This document shows, in pieces, positions 38,821 to 51,392 of a stretch of DNA of 64,000 bases. Below the pieces are notes generated by a model. That model ran no database searches. It saw nothing but the letters and a program-made list of their open reading frames with translations, and had not been told where the DNA came from. The DNA comes from Anopheles merus. Lineage: Eukaryota > Arthropoda > Insecta > Diptera > Culicidae. Positions within the stretch are counted from its first letter, which is position 1. Each line of letters starts with the position of its first letter. Location: assembly GCF_017562075.2 (NCBI RefSeq), contig NC_054082.1:4521550-4585549 (forward strand), given 5' to 3'. A program made the position numbers and the translations under genes.

Positions 38821-38859
<39 letters not shown>
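38821..38859. repeat. (TC)n microsatellite
   Basis: About 19 uninterrupted TC units; a second tract lies at 38397-38421. Confidence 0.97.
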
Positions 38860-38865
<6 letters not shown>

Positions 38866-41120
38866 ATCTCTCTGTGTCTGAATTCAATCACACGGATAGT
38901 TTATGGGTTCGATCAGTGCACGGGCGAATGAAATCCAATTCCACGATCACGAGCGTCATCACCTTCACATCACATGACATCCATGGTCCAGGAAGCGTCT
39001 CGCAACAACTCTTTGCATCCAATTACCAGGATACAGCTTCCCCTGATTTTGAACCGATGCGTTAACAAGCTTTTCAACAACAAAAAAGTGGGGGGTAGGA
39101 AGAAAGCCCACACACTGGCGCACAGATACACACACGCACTCTCCGCTACGTCCGCGGAAATCCCCCGGGAATGAATGGTCAACGCTCTTCCCGTCGGTCC
39201 GGTTGATGCGGTGGAGTCAATCCACCACACGGGGCCTGGCTAAAGTGGTCAGACACATACACTCACGCACGCGCTGGCCTGTTACACGAAGGAGGGTGGC
39301 TGCCACTGTTCCCAGCTCGGCCGACGAAAATCGACTGACTGCACCGCGCGAGCCTGCGAAGGTGACGCGCTCGCACCAATCCAGCCCGGACACGATCGAG
39401 CGCGGCCCGACCGCGGCTTCGTGCGCGCTCGACCGTTCGGGTTCGGGCACGAACCATCGCAGCGCGCGGAAAAGCGGGGAAATTGTGTTTTCCAGCAACT
39501 CACACACACACGCACACACACCCAGAAGGCGCAGTGAGTGGCACCACCAAGGGCACGTACCAAGCGTTCTGGCCCAGCAAGCGCAAAAGGGGCACATGGC
39601 TTTTTACATGTTCCAGCATCCAACACACCACAGCTGAGTGGCTGAGTGCTGAGCTCCGCTTCCCGTGAGTGAGCCGTTTCTGTCCATGGAAAGCATATAT
39701 AGAAGAACTCACATACCCACTGGGGAGGGGGCAAAGAAAATGTATTTTCCATCGGTTCATTCTTACGTTTTTTTCGCTGCTTCTTCTTCTCCAGACACTC
39801 CCGCAGGAATGACACTTACTGGGGCCTGGGTTTGACACACCACAGCGTATGAATGTCGCCCCTGGATACTCGAGCTGGCTCGGGTGAAAACACGCCAACT
39901 GATGAATGGTGTCGTTTACATACAGCGGCAACCAACCAACTCACACACAAACACACACAGCCAGATCACCTGCTCTGCAACCACAAACCGGTCGAGTAGT
40001 ACCTTCATTTACAGAATATTGCATTAAAACCACACGCCCTCGTCCCGTTTTGTCCCTTGATTAGGCAGCCTAATTAAACGAGCGGCTCGCTGGCTTCTGA
40101 GGCCTCACTGAGCGTGACATTAGGGCAGCTCTTGTCTGTTCTTTCGGGGGAATTTCAAATAAAGCCTTGATTACGCATTTCCCGGATACAGTGTGACTTA
40201 CAGCATGTGTGTTTGTGTGTGCGGGCGTTTTCAGCAATATTCAACGCAGAAAAGCTGAAAACGGCTCCAGGTTGAACGCCCAATTTGTCGGAAGAGTCGG
40301 AGGAGGTGGGAATTAAATCCCCCACCGCCATCATTTCTCCGTACACCCTTTCCGACGAGCTCCGGGAACCGGGATGCGGGAAAGTTTTCGTCGGGAACAG
40401 TGGGCTGGCCGTTCAGCACGTACAACACTGTGCCCTTTTCATGGGAAAAACTCCAAAATCTAGCCGTAATTATTCGCCGCACAGCTCGGGTGGCTTTTCC
40501 GCTCATTTCTTTTACTAGCACCCACAGGACCGACGCAGTGGCTCTTTTGGCCACTAACTTTTAAACCGACCTGAGGCCAGACCGGGCCAGGGCACAGAAC
40601 TTTTGTCGTGCGAAGAGCAGGCAAACGCGGTGGAGCACTGCCACCACTCGCCTCACAGCGGAAACAGGGAATCTACTTGAATGCGTAGCACACTAGAGGT
40701 GAACAGCAACGGAGGCGAACAGCGACGAGAGTGGACGCAAGCAAGCAAGAAACCAAAATCAAATAAGCACAAGAAAAACTTCCTCGCTGTCACACAACGA
40801 GAGGGAAACGAGAGAAGAGCCACGGAAAACAGACACCGACCAAAAAGCGCAAACCGTCGTGAAGGCTGTGCGTCATCTGGCACGCCATCATCATGGTACC
40901 TCCTTCATCTCGGCACCGCAAACGATGGAAAAGACCATCCACACGAATCCATGTGATAAGGGGGGGGGGTGGGTGGAGGCTTTTCATCCACAACGCACAC
41001 CACCGAAATTCGCTCGCTCGCTCGCTGGGATCAACTTTACTGAAACAATTGCCATTTGCCTTTTCTTTTCGTCGCTTTTGTCTCGGCTCGGTCCGGGATG
41101 CATGGGTGTGCATAGTTGCT

Positions 41121-41121
41121 T

Positions 41122-41200
<79 letters not shown>
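41121..41200. repeat. (TG)n microsatellite with one interruption
   Basis: About 80 bp of TG units, broken by a TA near the left end and by TT near 41180. Confidence 0.97.
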
Positions 41201-42673
41201 CATTAGCCTTTTTTCCTTTACGGTTTAACAAGCATTCCCGCTATAATATCCCAGTCTTTATCCTTCCAGCAGATTGGCTACCGGTCGGTTCCGCTTTGTC
41301 CTTTCGTCCCCATCCTTCCCTGCCACGTGCTGTTACGATACGCTCCATCGACGGACTTAATTTTCACCCTCTTCAACAACCGGAAACGGTACACGAGGGT
41401 GGGGTTGCGCGCCGGAATGTGAAAGTTGAAACGCTCGGTGGAAGCTCGGTCCGAGTCCTTGGTCCCGTTTCGCAACGGCCTAAGCCGTACCGATCATCTC
41501 ATTTTCAAGAGCCCAGTTCTTGCCGCGTTTTCCGGCATCGCACCACCTGCCTCCGATCTGCACCGGGCCTATTATCACGCTCGAGGACATTTCAGAAACT
41601 CTCTTCCAGTGCGACTGCCCCGGCGAGTGAGTGCCACCGGCTCCGGGAGCTCCCCGAAGACGGACGGAAAAGCGCTCAGCCGCGCTGTTATTGATCGCGA
41701 CCGACCGACCGACCGAGCTTCCAGGCGAGTATGAAACCCGAAGTCGGCCCCGAAATGCCCCCGAACGCTCCGTTACCATGGGCAACCAAAGCTCGGGCCG
41801 TCCCCCGTTACCCGTTTCACTGCATGCAACAGCCCAATGCGAGCCATTTCCAATGCCATTCGACATCATCATTATCATCATGGTTGGTACCATCCCGCGT
41901 CGTTATCTTTCGGATTTTCTCCCTGTTTTAGTACGCGTTTGTGTGTGAGTGTGTGTTGCTGTAACACTACTTCAGCGCTCATGTGTGCGTGTGTGAAATA
42001 GGAAAACCCTTCCCCCAGTTGTGTGTGTGTGTGCGCTTGGGTTTATGAAAATGGATACACACCAACACACGTTGGTTCAAGTGCTTCGCGCGTTCGCTTT
42101 GGGTGCTCCCCGCCCCGTCAGTTCTTGCCGGTGTCAGGTGAACGTTGTACTAGCCAGCTCCTAGCATCGAACCATTCCCAGCATCCACTTCCCAATCCTA
42201 CCTCGCCCCGCAGAACGGGCCGTCCCTGCTGGTCAAAGTTGGTGGGTCAAGTGTCGTGAATGTTTAGTGGTGCTACGTGTTCCAAGGACAACAACTGCGA
42301 CCCCGTGCAAAAAAAAAAAACACGATCCGCGTGCCGAGGAAGTTTTGCCCGTGCGCGGAAAAAGGTTGAACCAATTGTAGGGAAATGTCTTCCACCCCTT
42401 AACAGCCCTTCCACCCGGTCCACAGGCCACCCTTCGCCACCAGCGCTCACTCACATAACGAATGTGTGTTGTTTGCTGGTTGGATCCTTTGTATTTATTT
42501 TCCTCCATTAACTGAAACTTGTTCCTCTGCACGTAAACACGTTTTTTCGCCCTTCACCTCCCCGTTCAATGGAACTCAATCGAGTGAAAAACTATAGTCC
42601 ACTAGCAATTCATGACAAGCCGGAACACCGGGAGCAAGAAAGATATAAAAATCGCTGCAAAAACTCGCCACCG

Positions 42674-43025
42674 TCACTCGGGCGCAATCAGTGTGATAGG
42701 TTTTATTAGTCGTCTGAATAATCGTTCCAAATAACAAGCTTTCCCTTTTGCTTGTTTTGCCTTGGACTGTACTGCGCGCGCTGTAGGTCCAACAGTCTCC
42801 AATGGCAAACTCGTAGCAATTAAGGGAAATGAGCCATATATGTCATCTTCCCGATTCGATTGGTAAATAATGCAGGAGAGTAATATTTGATCGCCGAATA
42901 AAACGAAGAAACGCAAACAGAAGGCAATCTAACACGTACGCAGCTAATGGGATCGATATGGGTAGAATAATTACTTTCATTACGCTCATTTCCGGAATGC
43001 GTAGGGAAAGCGATCGAAACATCAA
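42674..43025 (-). pseudogene. Weak candidate: frame-broken small membrane protein ORF pair
   Basis: On the minus strand a frame beginning MSVMKVIILPISIPLAAYVL (ATG at about 42991) runs to about 42908. A second frame, offset by one base, continues through LFGDQILLSC to a stop at 42674. Together the two would resemble a roughly 105-residue protein with an N-terminal membrane segment and a basic C-terminus, broken by a single-base shift near 42900-42910. No family is recognised and codon bias is weak, so two unrelated chance frames are an equally good explanation. Confidence 0.15.
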
Positions 43026-43029
43026 ATTT

Positions 43030-44029
43030 GTTTGTTTGTCGATGTAAGTTTATGTTTAATAGAAACAGGAAACATGCTGGTAGTATGCAAGAAGACGTGT
43101 AAGAAGACTTTGGTGCTAATATTGGCTTTGTAAAGCAGTCAGGTGCGGTTCTTCAATAGATTATTTGTAAAGTAAAAAACTATACAAAATGACACAACCA
43201 ATTCCAGTTCTATTCTCGCTCACCATCACAGAAAAAAAAACAAACAAACCTCCATTCGATTTGTTCTGCTTTATCTTAACTGAGTTTGGTCGTGTCTTTA
43301 TGTGGCTTTGCAAAAACACACTGTCTTACATTGAAGCTATCCGCACGGCTGCACATCAGCAGCAGCAGCAACAGCACCACCCATCGAGCAAACCCAAAGC
43401 AATGCCCGGGCACGAGCGAAAAGAGCCTGCTCCTGTTGATGATTAATAGGGCACGATAAACCTTCGTCCCAAACCCGGGAAGAACACACCTTCCATTCAG
43501 CAGCAAACACTGAACATAGATCAGCGCCACTGGAAGTGTGCTCTTGTCGGGTTTATCCGAATGCAGCTGCAGGTAAAGCCTTTTTTTATATGCAACCAAC
43601 ATTTCTGTGTATTTGCGGCTGAAGTGTCTCTTAACCACACTTTCATACCCGGGGACACAGCACTGTTGCAGTTTATAATAGGACAGTGATAGAATGGCGA
43701 AAAAAGCAACGGAGCCATCGTGATAGTTTACTACTACGACAACCTCTAGAGAGAGTGAGCATGCAATGGTGATCAATTTCAATGCTCTGTTCCACAAATG
43801 TCCAGGTAGCAGCGGTAGAGTCGAAGGGTCTTTGCATGTTTGGCGCACTAAATACTTCGATGTAGCACACTCACACACACAAAAAAAAAAACAAACCTAA
43901 CCTCAACCGCGCTGGAACCTTTTTGCAGACACATCGGGTGCTGTTGCTGTTGATTGCATAATTGAATTTCTGTGTTGAATCGCGAAACCAGCTCGCCTGT
44001 TAATTGAACGCTGGCCGAGGGACACTTAC
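43030..44029 (-). other. Intronic sequence left of the 85-nt exon
   Basis: A 200-codon minus-strand frame (43276-43878) has no ATG at its start, passes through a CAG repeat and shows no domain. A plus-strand 85-codon frame overlaps it. Neither is supported. Confidence 0.3.
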
Positions 44030-44114
44030 CGCAGTGTATGCGTTCTAAATGGCAAGTTCCATGCCCACCCGATGCCCATTCGTGTTCCTGTGCAGTGCAC
44101 AAACGTGGACTTAC
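44030..44114 (-). CDS. 85-nt exon beginning with GTAAGT (coding exon or recursive-splicing exon)
   Basis: Minus strand: a strong acceptor (cttgctctcctctcttccacag) is followed immediately by GTAAGT, and 85 nt further by a good donor (CTGCG|GTAAGTG). The exon is open in two frames. In phase 0 it encodes VSPRLCTAQEHEWASGGHGT and then CHLERIHC, leaving in phase 1, which is the phase needed by the next exon (3429-3548). In phase 1 it would leave in phase 2 and put the CUB exon out of frame. Because its first six bases are a consensus donor, the exon can also act as a recursive-splicing exon: once joined to the upstream exon it recreates GAG|GTAAGT and can be removed. Length (85 nt, not a multiple of three) makes inclusion frame-changing. 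Confidence 0.45.
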
Positions 44115-44140
44115 CTGTGGAAGAGAGGAGAGCAAGATAA
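44105..44140 (-). promoter_or_regulatory. Second acceptor-donor fusion (recursive-splicing signal)
   Basis: The junction CCACAG|GTAAGT lies between 44115 and 44114 on the minus strand, with a T/C-rich tract of about 20 bases before it. It lies 7.3 kb downstream of the donor at 51392. A perfect acceptor directly abutting a perfect donor is rare by chance, and this one is on the same strand as the site at 9876/9877 and in the same gene model. Confidence 0.55.
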
Positions 44141-45251
44141 ATACATTAAAACAATTAGGTTAAAAGTTGAGCGAGTTAAAACTTTTAAAAAGACAAAGCT
44201 TTATATTTTCAACGCCCTTTATGGACATATTTGTGACCGCATAACAACTGCCCGCAGTACATACACCTCCCCAAAAAAAAGCCTCCACGTCTAAGATCGT
44301 TTCACTCCAAAAGCCCACTCCAACATCGCGCCATCCCGTTTAACCACTAAAAAAGATGATAAATGTCCTCTTCACGCATTGAACGACTCGAACGAAGCGG
44401 GGCGAACCATCGGCCTCGCTCTTGGAGCTAATCTGGCCAACCAAAACCAGAGGCCAGCCAGAGCGATAATTGATTAGATTTTTCTCCATCAGCAACGCTA
44501 CCGAAGCGTAAATCAATTTTTTACCGCATTAGCCCTGCCAGTTCGCCATCAATTGCCGCCCAATCGTTGTCAACAGCCACCGCTGAATGGGTGCTAAAGC
44601 ACAACATGCTGCCGCGTGTGTCACGTCGACGGTTCCATTCACCCGCATCACCTACCAACGCGCACCGATAGCAACGACTTCGAGGCGAAGAAGAATGAAA
44701 TGGAGCTCCATTCTAGTGCTGCTCGAACTGACTCGATTTCTTTCCACGCTTTCAGCACAGAAATAGGGAATGAAAGAGCAAGACAGAGAGAGAGAGAGTG
44801 GACATTCCATATCGGAGTTTTGGGATTTTCATAAATTGTTGTTCCCACTGCGGAATTTACCCTCCCATTGCAGTGGTTGTAACTTTTCGCCCTTCTCCCA
44901 AAAAACGACCGAACCTTTCATCCCTGTTGTTACGCCTGGTAACAATGTATTTATTTGAATTGCGTTTTAGACCTTCTTAGAACTGGCGCTCGCGTATTAT
45001 AAATTTTCGCCGCACAGTTTAAAAATTAGTCTGTTTTCTCTCGTAGATAATTCGCAACTAACTGTCTCAATGGCACCTATTCTTCAACAGCTGATCAGTC
45101 TTGACCCCGTTTGACCCTGTTTTGTGACCGCTGCCGAACTTGTTTCTAATTGGCCCTATTTTTGGATCAGCTAGTTGTCTCGCCTAAAGGGTTATCTTTT
45201 CATCCTTTTCTGGTTTCCTAGCGCCATCTGGTGTTATTTGCTACATCTATT

Positions 45252-45272
45252 CGAGCTGTCTTTGACAGCTCG
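45252..45272. repeat. Perfect 9-bp inverted repeat around GACAGCTC
   Basis: CGAGCTGTC, a TTT spacer, then GACAGCTCG. The core TTTGACAG/CTGTCAAA is common in mosquito DNA, including near promoters. Nothing adjacent identifies a transcript start with confidence, though TATTATAAATTT lies upstream near 44995. Confidence 0.7.
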
Positions 45273-48200
45273 TTGTTTTGACTTTGTTTGGTGCATCTAA
45301 TAAGCACGAGGATGATATCGTGCCAACAATCCCATCGTTGACCTCTGGGCGCTATTTTTGAGAAGCACCTAACCCCCGGGACGAGCTTTTGCCCTTTTTG
45401 GCTCGTGAAAGCTAGACCACTGTATTTATTAGGGTTACCTGATATACCTTCGGTTTCGGGGAGAGCGGATGGGTTTTTCTTTCCAGCATTCGAAGCGACA
45501 ACGGGGAGGTGAAGCAAATTTCCACTCCACTCCAATTTATTGAAAGTATTAAACGGCCTCCATTTTACCTTGCGAAGATTATGGCCTTCGCCGGAGCGGA
45601 GTGAATGTTTTAATTAACAACTCCTCCATACCTGGCGCGGCCGATGGGTGTAGACGCCGCAGCAAGCAACGTAGGGTAAGATTGCTTCATATCTTCAGAT
45701 AGACCATGCACGAAGACCGAAAGCACGACTAATAATGAGCTTCCGACGATTATGCCGCCGCCGCCGATGCTCCTTGCTGCGATGGCTTCTCTCGACTTCT
45801 CCACGGCGTCCACAGCGACAAGTCAATCAATTCTCATTAATTATGCCCCTCGCAAAAAGCCCGTGTGAACCAGTTTATGAGCCCTGACACCGTTCCTAGT
45901 GGCAATGATTAAAAGTGATTGGATCATCAAAATTAGGATTTAAAAATTAACTACCCCGTGCTGCTGAGAGGACCCGCGAGGCTTCTCGCTAAAGGCACTG
46001 CGACCCATCCTCTTCTCCGGAAAGCTTCTCCGCAGGCACACTTAAGACGTATCTAGCTGCTCGGTACGATACAACACTACTGCCGTCTCTTTACAGCGAA
46101 CTTACACTCACCCGCTCATTGACGTGCTAATCACATTTACATTACTAAAGATTTCAATTTCTGTTCCGAAACAGGCTCGCCCAACTCCTGTGCCCGCTCG
46201 CTGCATGGTTGAGCGAGCTTCCTCTCGTCAATCGCGCCCGGGCGCGGAAATGAATTTCATTTCTGCTGGGATCAACTTAATTTCTGCAACTCCCTTGCCA
46301 GGGAGCAACGAAGGCACGGAAGGAAGGGCCGGGTGGTTCCGTCACGGCCAAAATGTTAACGCACACGAATCAAAGGTGCTGACAGTTTTACGATCCCGGC
46401 ATTAGCTGGGGCAACAAAAATCCTACACCTCGTGCCACGTGGCATGTTATTAAAATTTACAACCCTGGCTGCCAGCACCGCCAACCATGCCTTGGGTTGC
46501 TTTCCGTTCTTCAAACATGCGCGCCAGCAATGTCAAATCGCAAGGCATGCCACCACGGATACCAAAAAAAAATAGGGCCCAAAAAACACTACCACTACCA
46601 AACACCAAAACCCGCCACCGGAGCAGTTTAAAAGTCGAATGCCGTCGAACGCGAATTCTAGCGCTGCTATGGGGCAGGGCGCGCAGGAACACAAATAGCG
46701 CAAGAAAGTCCCTTCTGCCCCACGAATAAGCAATGTTTTCCTCGCGCCGTGTTTGGTGCGCGCGTGTACACGGTGGCCCTTCGGTGGGGGAGGGCTCGTA
46801 AAATTGGGCACTTTAAAATCTTGCTTAAATATGAATGTCAAATTTTTAGCACTGCCCCACACCACATTCGGCCCATTCCAATTTGGCTCATTCTGGCAGC
46901 ACCGGTTTTTGGCTGCGTTTCCGGGCCACGGTAGCATCAGGGATGGAGCGCGGTTTTGAGCGGCGCTCTTTAGCGGCACAAGTAAAACAATGCTATTTTT
47001 ACCGTCTGATTGCCTGAATGCCAGAATGGAGTTGTGGAGTGTTTCCAATGGTAGAAATACAATCTTTGTTACACAATGTTGCAAACAGTTTCAAAGAAAC
47101 AGAATCACTGCTGAAGGCTTTTTCCTCATCAGTTTGTTGAAATTCTTCTCCTTTGTTGAGCTTCTCTTTATCATTCCCACATGACAGCTGGCTCAAATGG
47201 AGTCGCTTGGCTGTAATTAATTTACACCAGAGTCCGGAAGTAACACACCCCTTCACCTTATTTGTTTGATGTCCAAAGGTGTGCAAATATTGGGTTAATG
47301 TTTTCAATCCAACCAGCCAAGAGGTCCTCGGTTTGTTTACCTTTTCACCAGTGTCGCGTTTGCCTCTCGTTCTTTCACATTCGCCCTGTATTTCGCACTG
47401 CACTGCCACAGCGTACACGCTAGAATGAGCTTTTCCCATTCATTTCTCATAATTTCTTCCTCGCCACTGCGCTTCCCAGCGTTCAAACATTCCCAGCGTT
47501 GGGCTATCCCTGTTTGTGCTTACCGACCGGCGGGGTCAGGCGTTTGTGGAGGGAGTGGGCGGCCCAGCCTCAGCCATAACCCAGCGGAAACCGTGGAAAC
47601 GCTGCCTCCACTAAACGGTCCCACCGTATGAAGTTGAAGCTACACAAAACTTTCCGCTCACAAGTGCTCGTCACCATCGACTGCGCCACTCCCTCTCTCT
47701 CTCCCGCGCTTCCCACTCGCCCTGTACCGGGTCAGGCGTAAAAGGATTGCGTAATTGTGCTCGGCAAAGAGCCCGAAGTTGTTTATTTACCTTCTTGCCC
47801 TGAGCTCTCTGGACACATTGAAATCATTGTCACTTCCAGGAACGCGAATTGTGCGCCCAGCAAAAAGAGGAATTGGAGTGGTAAAAAAGGGAACGGGAGT
47901 GCCGGGGGAAAAAAAACAACCCTACAAAACACGAGACGGAGGCTACAAAAATCTTTCCCTGTACTTGCTAGATATTTAACCACCGAGCAGCAACCGGTAC
48001 ACCCGTACTGCTCCTGCGTGTCAGCTGCACGGCTCGAACTCCGCAAAGCAATAACTTACAGATGCCCTGCAAGGGGAGCAAAAAACGGTTGACTTGACGG
48101 AACAAGCGCACTGAAAATGATTCCACTGCACAGCACACAGGCACATGACCGAGCGCTCGGTCATAAAAAGAAGAGCAGCTATTAACATGAACAAGACCTG

Positions 48201-49168
48201 CGTTCGCTCGTTCTTACCGAGTGAGCGAGATTCATTTCGCCCCTGTTGCACTGTGGGCGAACCGTTCCCTTGCTTAAGGCGTGCATTTTTAATGAGTGAA
48301 AGCAATATAAATAATAACTGTATCCAGTGTGCCTTGCGGACGCGTTTGAGATGGCCACTGTGGTCTCTTAAAAGTATTAGCAGTCTCAATAGCTAAATAA
48401 CATTAAGCAAAAGTTCGATAAAACTACTTCAATTAACCGAACCGTTCCTGTTAATGTTATTGTTTTAGAACATGTTCTAAATTGCTTCGACAAAATCCAC
48501 GGCACCAACGCAGACGATGAATGTAGTCGATCACAACTTCACACCATGATTGTAATGTTATTTATTTGTTTTACCCCTCGAGCACCAAAACACACATACA
48601 CACAGCTTCCGCACACACACACACACTCGATAAACAGATTGCTTTGTGTCAGCAAATAGCACCCAAAACCAATAAACTATAGCTGACACCCAAAACCGGC
48701 TCACTATTTTTCGGACATTTTTCCAGTAATAAACCCCGACTCTCAGGCCTCGCTGGCCTAGCTCGCTGTCGAACGCACGCAGAGGGCGTAAACCTCTTTT
48801 CAACCCCGCACAGTAAAGCGAGCGAGTGTAAAAACATACGTACGAAAACTGCACCACCACACGGTTTTTGACGGCATGTCAGTTTGTTGGTTTTGCGTTT
48901 TATGCCGCTCGCTTTGGAGCGCGTGAACTTCCTCACTCAACCTCTGCCTAAACGTCAGAACGTATTTATGTCCGCCTCCGTATGTCCACCATGTCCGCCC
49001 TGTTCTTTGTCGGTGTACAATTTTCCTTTCGCACACTTTTGCGCCTCCATTTTGGGGCGGCATGCAGCTTCGCGCCTTCTCCTGAGACGGCCTTCTCGGT
49101 CACTCGGTGCATTTATCAGTCATGTGTCAGTGGTGAATGGCGACGATTCAAAGTGGTAGCGGCACTGC

Positions 49169-49171
<3 letters not shown>

Positions 49172-49209
<38 letters not shown>
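49172..49209. repeat. (TC)n microsatellite
   Basis: Nineteen TC units. Confidence 0.97.
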
Positions 49210-49212
<3 letters not shown>

Positions 49213-49959
49213 TCCGTCACAAAGACCACCATTTACACCCAATGGTACATCCATCGCAAAGCGGGCCTATACTAACCTACAACGGACGGCTTGATTGGCA
49301 AGCTGAGTGCAACTGGGGCAGCGTGTACTTCAGCTTCGCCAACCGGTTTGGCGTGAAGTTGACAAGGCATGTATTTAATTTATCTCTGCCAAGCGGTGTT
49401 CGGAGTTTGATACTTTCAACTATAACCACCGAAGCGGTGTAACGCTTATGTCAGAGGCTCGCATGCTCGTTTGTGGTTTCTATGAGCAAAGTTTCGGTAT
49501 TGTCTTCGGGAACAGCGTGTAGCGGAAGTGCAGAACATTGCCTTCCGCATGCTCCGGCAAGGCATCACAATTGTTGCCTGCGGGGATATCGTACGCCAAT
49601 AATTTACAACCCAATATGAGGGGCGAAGAAGAAGGCGGACGGTTGTTGTCCTATAATAAGACTCAAGTGACGTCAAGCAATTCAATGCAGCGATTCTGAG
49701 AAGAGAAACTACACATATCTTCGCAGTGATAAATTAGGGTCTTGTTAATGTAGCCCTGTTAATATATAAACAAGGTTTTCTATAACATACAACTGTAATA
49801 TGTGTGTGGCTAGTGCATAAAAGTGCACCCGAACAAACAAAACGTTAATTTAATTTACAATAATAGTATCCTATGAGTCAGCAGCCAAAATTTGAAGGCT
49901 TTATAATTTGAATTCTAAGCGAGATGACCTAAACCAGTTTGTGAACATATAGAAAGTCC

Positions 49960-50220
49960 TATGTTGCATCAGTGCAACGAAAAAAAGCCCGGATCCGAAT
50001 GGCCGACGACCCTGAGCGACTTGAGCTTTCAAAGGAAGCTCGTGAAATGAAGACCGAGGGACAAGTAGCTACAAAGCTGCGTTCGCTTGACCGGCAGGTC
50101 GTTGCATCTGACCAAACAGTGAAATAGTACCTGAGAAACGTGAACAAACATATCAGTAAGCAGAAAACGAGTCCATTGGCTTCGCAGCGGCAAGCAATAG
50201 CACCAAAACTCATTGTGATC
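49960..50220 (+). pseudogene. Possible DNA-transposase N-terminal (helix-turn-helix) remnant
   Basis: A plus-strand frame reads RMADDPERLELSKEAREMKT, then VATKLRSLDRQVVASDQTVK, then an in-frame TAG, and resumes YLRNVNKHISKQKTSPLASQ. The alternation of basic and acidic helices, followed by a short basic linker with a proline, is like the paired helix-turn-helix N-terminus of Tc1/mariner-type transposases. The stop codon and lack of a catalytic domain suggest a dead fragment. It abuts the reverse transcriptase fragment on the opposite strand. The family call is tentative. Confidence 0.3.
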
Positions 50221-50556
50221 TTACTTGTGATCGCCGTAAATCTCGTATAGCTCGTCATTATAGCGGTTCCTCCATTGTCCTTCCACACATACGGGGTCAA
50301 GTATCCTTCTGAGCATCTTCCTGTCGAACGCGGCTAAGAGGGTTTCGTCAGATTTGGACAATGTCCATGTCTCAGAGGCGTAGGTGAATACCGGTACTCT
50401 ATAGGTACTGTATGGTCCCAGCTTCGTCCGTCGCGACAGGTTCTTTGAGGTGAACTGATTTTTCAGGCTGTAGAATGACCGGTTGGCAGTCAGCATACTA
50501 GCGCGCAACTTTACTTCCATGCTATTGTCGATGCTGACCTTTGACCCCAGGTGCAT
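50221..50556 (-). mobile_element. Non-LTR retrotransposon fragment: C-terminal end of reverse transcriptase
   Basis: The minus-strand frame contains HLGSKVSIDNSMEV, NRSFYSLKNQFTSKNLSRRT, YASETWTLSKSDETLL and FDRKMLRRILDPVC, then GQWRNRYNDELYEIYGD. These are the standard motifs after the catalytic domain in insect non-LTR elements (the Y-x-S-E-T-W and R-K-x-L-R-R-I-x-G-P signatures). The usual G of the G-P pair is D here. Only about 110 residues remain; the catalytic part and endonuclease are absent, so the copy is 5'-truncated and also lacks its 3' end. It lies in AT-rich DNA inside the 7.3-kb intron. I do not assign a clade. Confidence 0.85.
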
Positions 50557-51392
50557 TCTGGGACGACATCAAAAGTGCGTTCACCTATCTGTACGTCACT
50601 TCTACGTAGGTTCTAATTATTTTTTGCATTGTGGTCATTTCAGGCTAATTTCTCTGAGATTTTTTTATGTGACACCCTAGTCAGCGAACCAGTTTAACAT
50701 GTTAGAACCAGTCCAACATGAGGCAAAAGCTCTACTCCAACAATTTTGTCGCAAAACCTGAGAAGCATTTAATAAAATTTAAAAATAAAGCTTAAGACAT
50801 CCCTACACGCATGTCTTCGTCCACCATGGCACAAATTCCGGATAACTTCCGGAGGCAGCTCGCAAGGTCGTAGCTGAAATAATAATCTTTGAATCAAAAA
50901 TGAAATATTCAACCTTACTACCGAAGGGTAAGGTAAGATAATGTGAAACCCCTTATAACTACTGTAAACAAACTCTTTGTAGCTTATATTTCAGTATTAT
51001 ACACTGAATTTATCTGCAAAACTAATTATTGAAGCTGATACACGCTCTTACACAGACTATAAAGAGTATGCCAACATCCCAGGACAAATCATGTAACCCT
51101 GCACAATACGCAGACTCTATCAAAACTGTTCAGATGACTCACAATGGCTCGCTGGTCAAAGTGTAGAGCTTGTGGGAAAAATGAAATATTCACATTCGCC
51201 AAATGTTCGACCAGCTTGCAAAGCTCCTTCCCACACAAACACACACATACACATATACGCGAAACATTCAAGAGCATACGTTAAGAAACTAAACAGCAGC
51301 TACTCCCTCTGCAATCTGCAGCTCCCACGCGCTACCACCCAAAGAATGCCATAAACACTATCCCTTATGTGTAATAAATAATCTTCACTTAC
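50557..51392. other. AT-rich intronic sequence between the retroelement and the long exon
   Basis: No coding signal. It could hold non-coding parts of the neighbouring transposon island. The minus-strand donor of the long exon (GGAG|GTAAGTG) lies at 51392. Confidence 0.4.

Larger units (their letters stand above)
35740..42640. other. Intronic sequence with several microsatellites, no gene recognised
   Basis: Contains a CCAG repeat (36639-36668), TC tracts at 38397-38421 and 38821-38859, CA tracts at 36032-36052, 38046-38068 and 38638-38657, and a TG array at 41121-41200. GC-rich patches at 39.2-39.6 and 41.3-41.8 kb give overlapping open frames without recognisable domains. Confidence 0.35.
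44141..49900 (-). other. Intron between the 85-nt exon and the long exon (right part), no other gene seen
   Basis: Part of a predicted 7.3-kb minus-strand intron. It holds a CT microsatellite at 49172-49209, CA tracts near 48590-48625 and generally unstructured sequence. No frame has recognisable similarity. Confidence 0.35.

Noticed and set aside
41116..41694. A 192-codon plus-strand frame, and a 65-codon minus-strand frame (41278-41475) reading RNPTLVYRFRLLKRVKIKSV.
   Set aside because: The plus frame begins in the TG repeat. The two overlap on opposite strands in a GC-rich patch with no recognisable domain or splice support.
43189..43446. An 85-codon plus-strand ATG frame ending in a Gln/His-rich tail.
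   Set aside because: It overlaps the frame above on the other strand; A-rich start, repeat-driven tail, no family.
43276..43878. A 200-codon minus-strand frame.
   Set aside because: It begins at a GTG rather than an ATG, runs through a CAG repeat, and shows neither domain nor codon bias. A frame of this length is expected about once by chance in a window this size.
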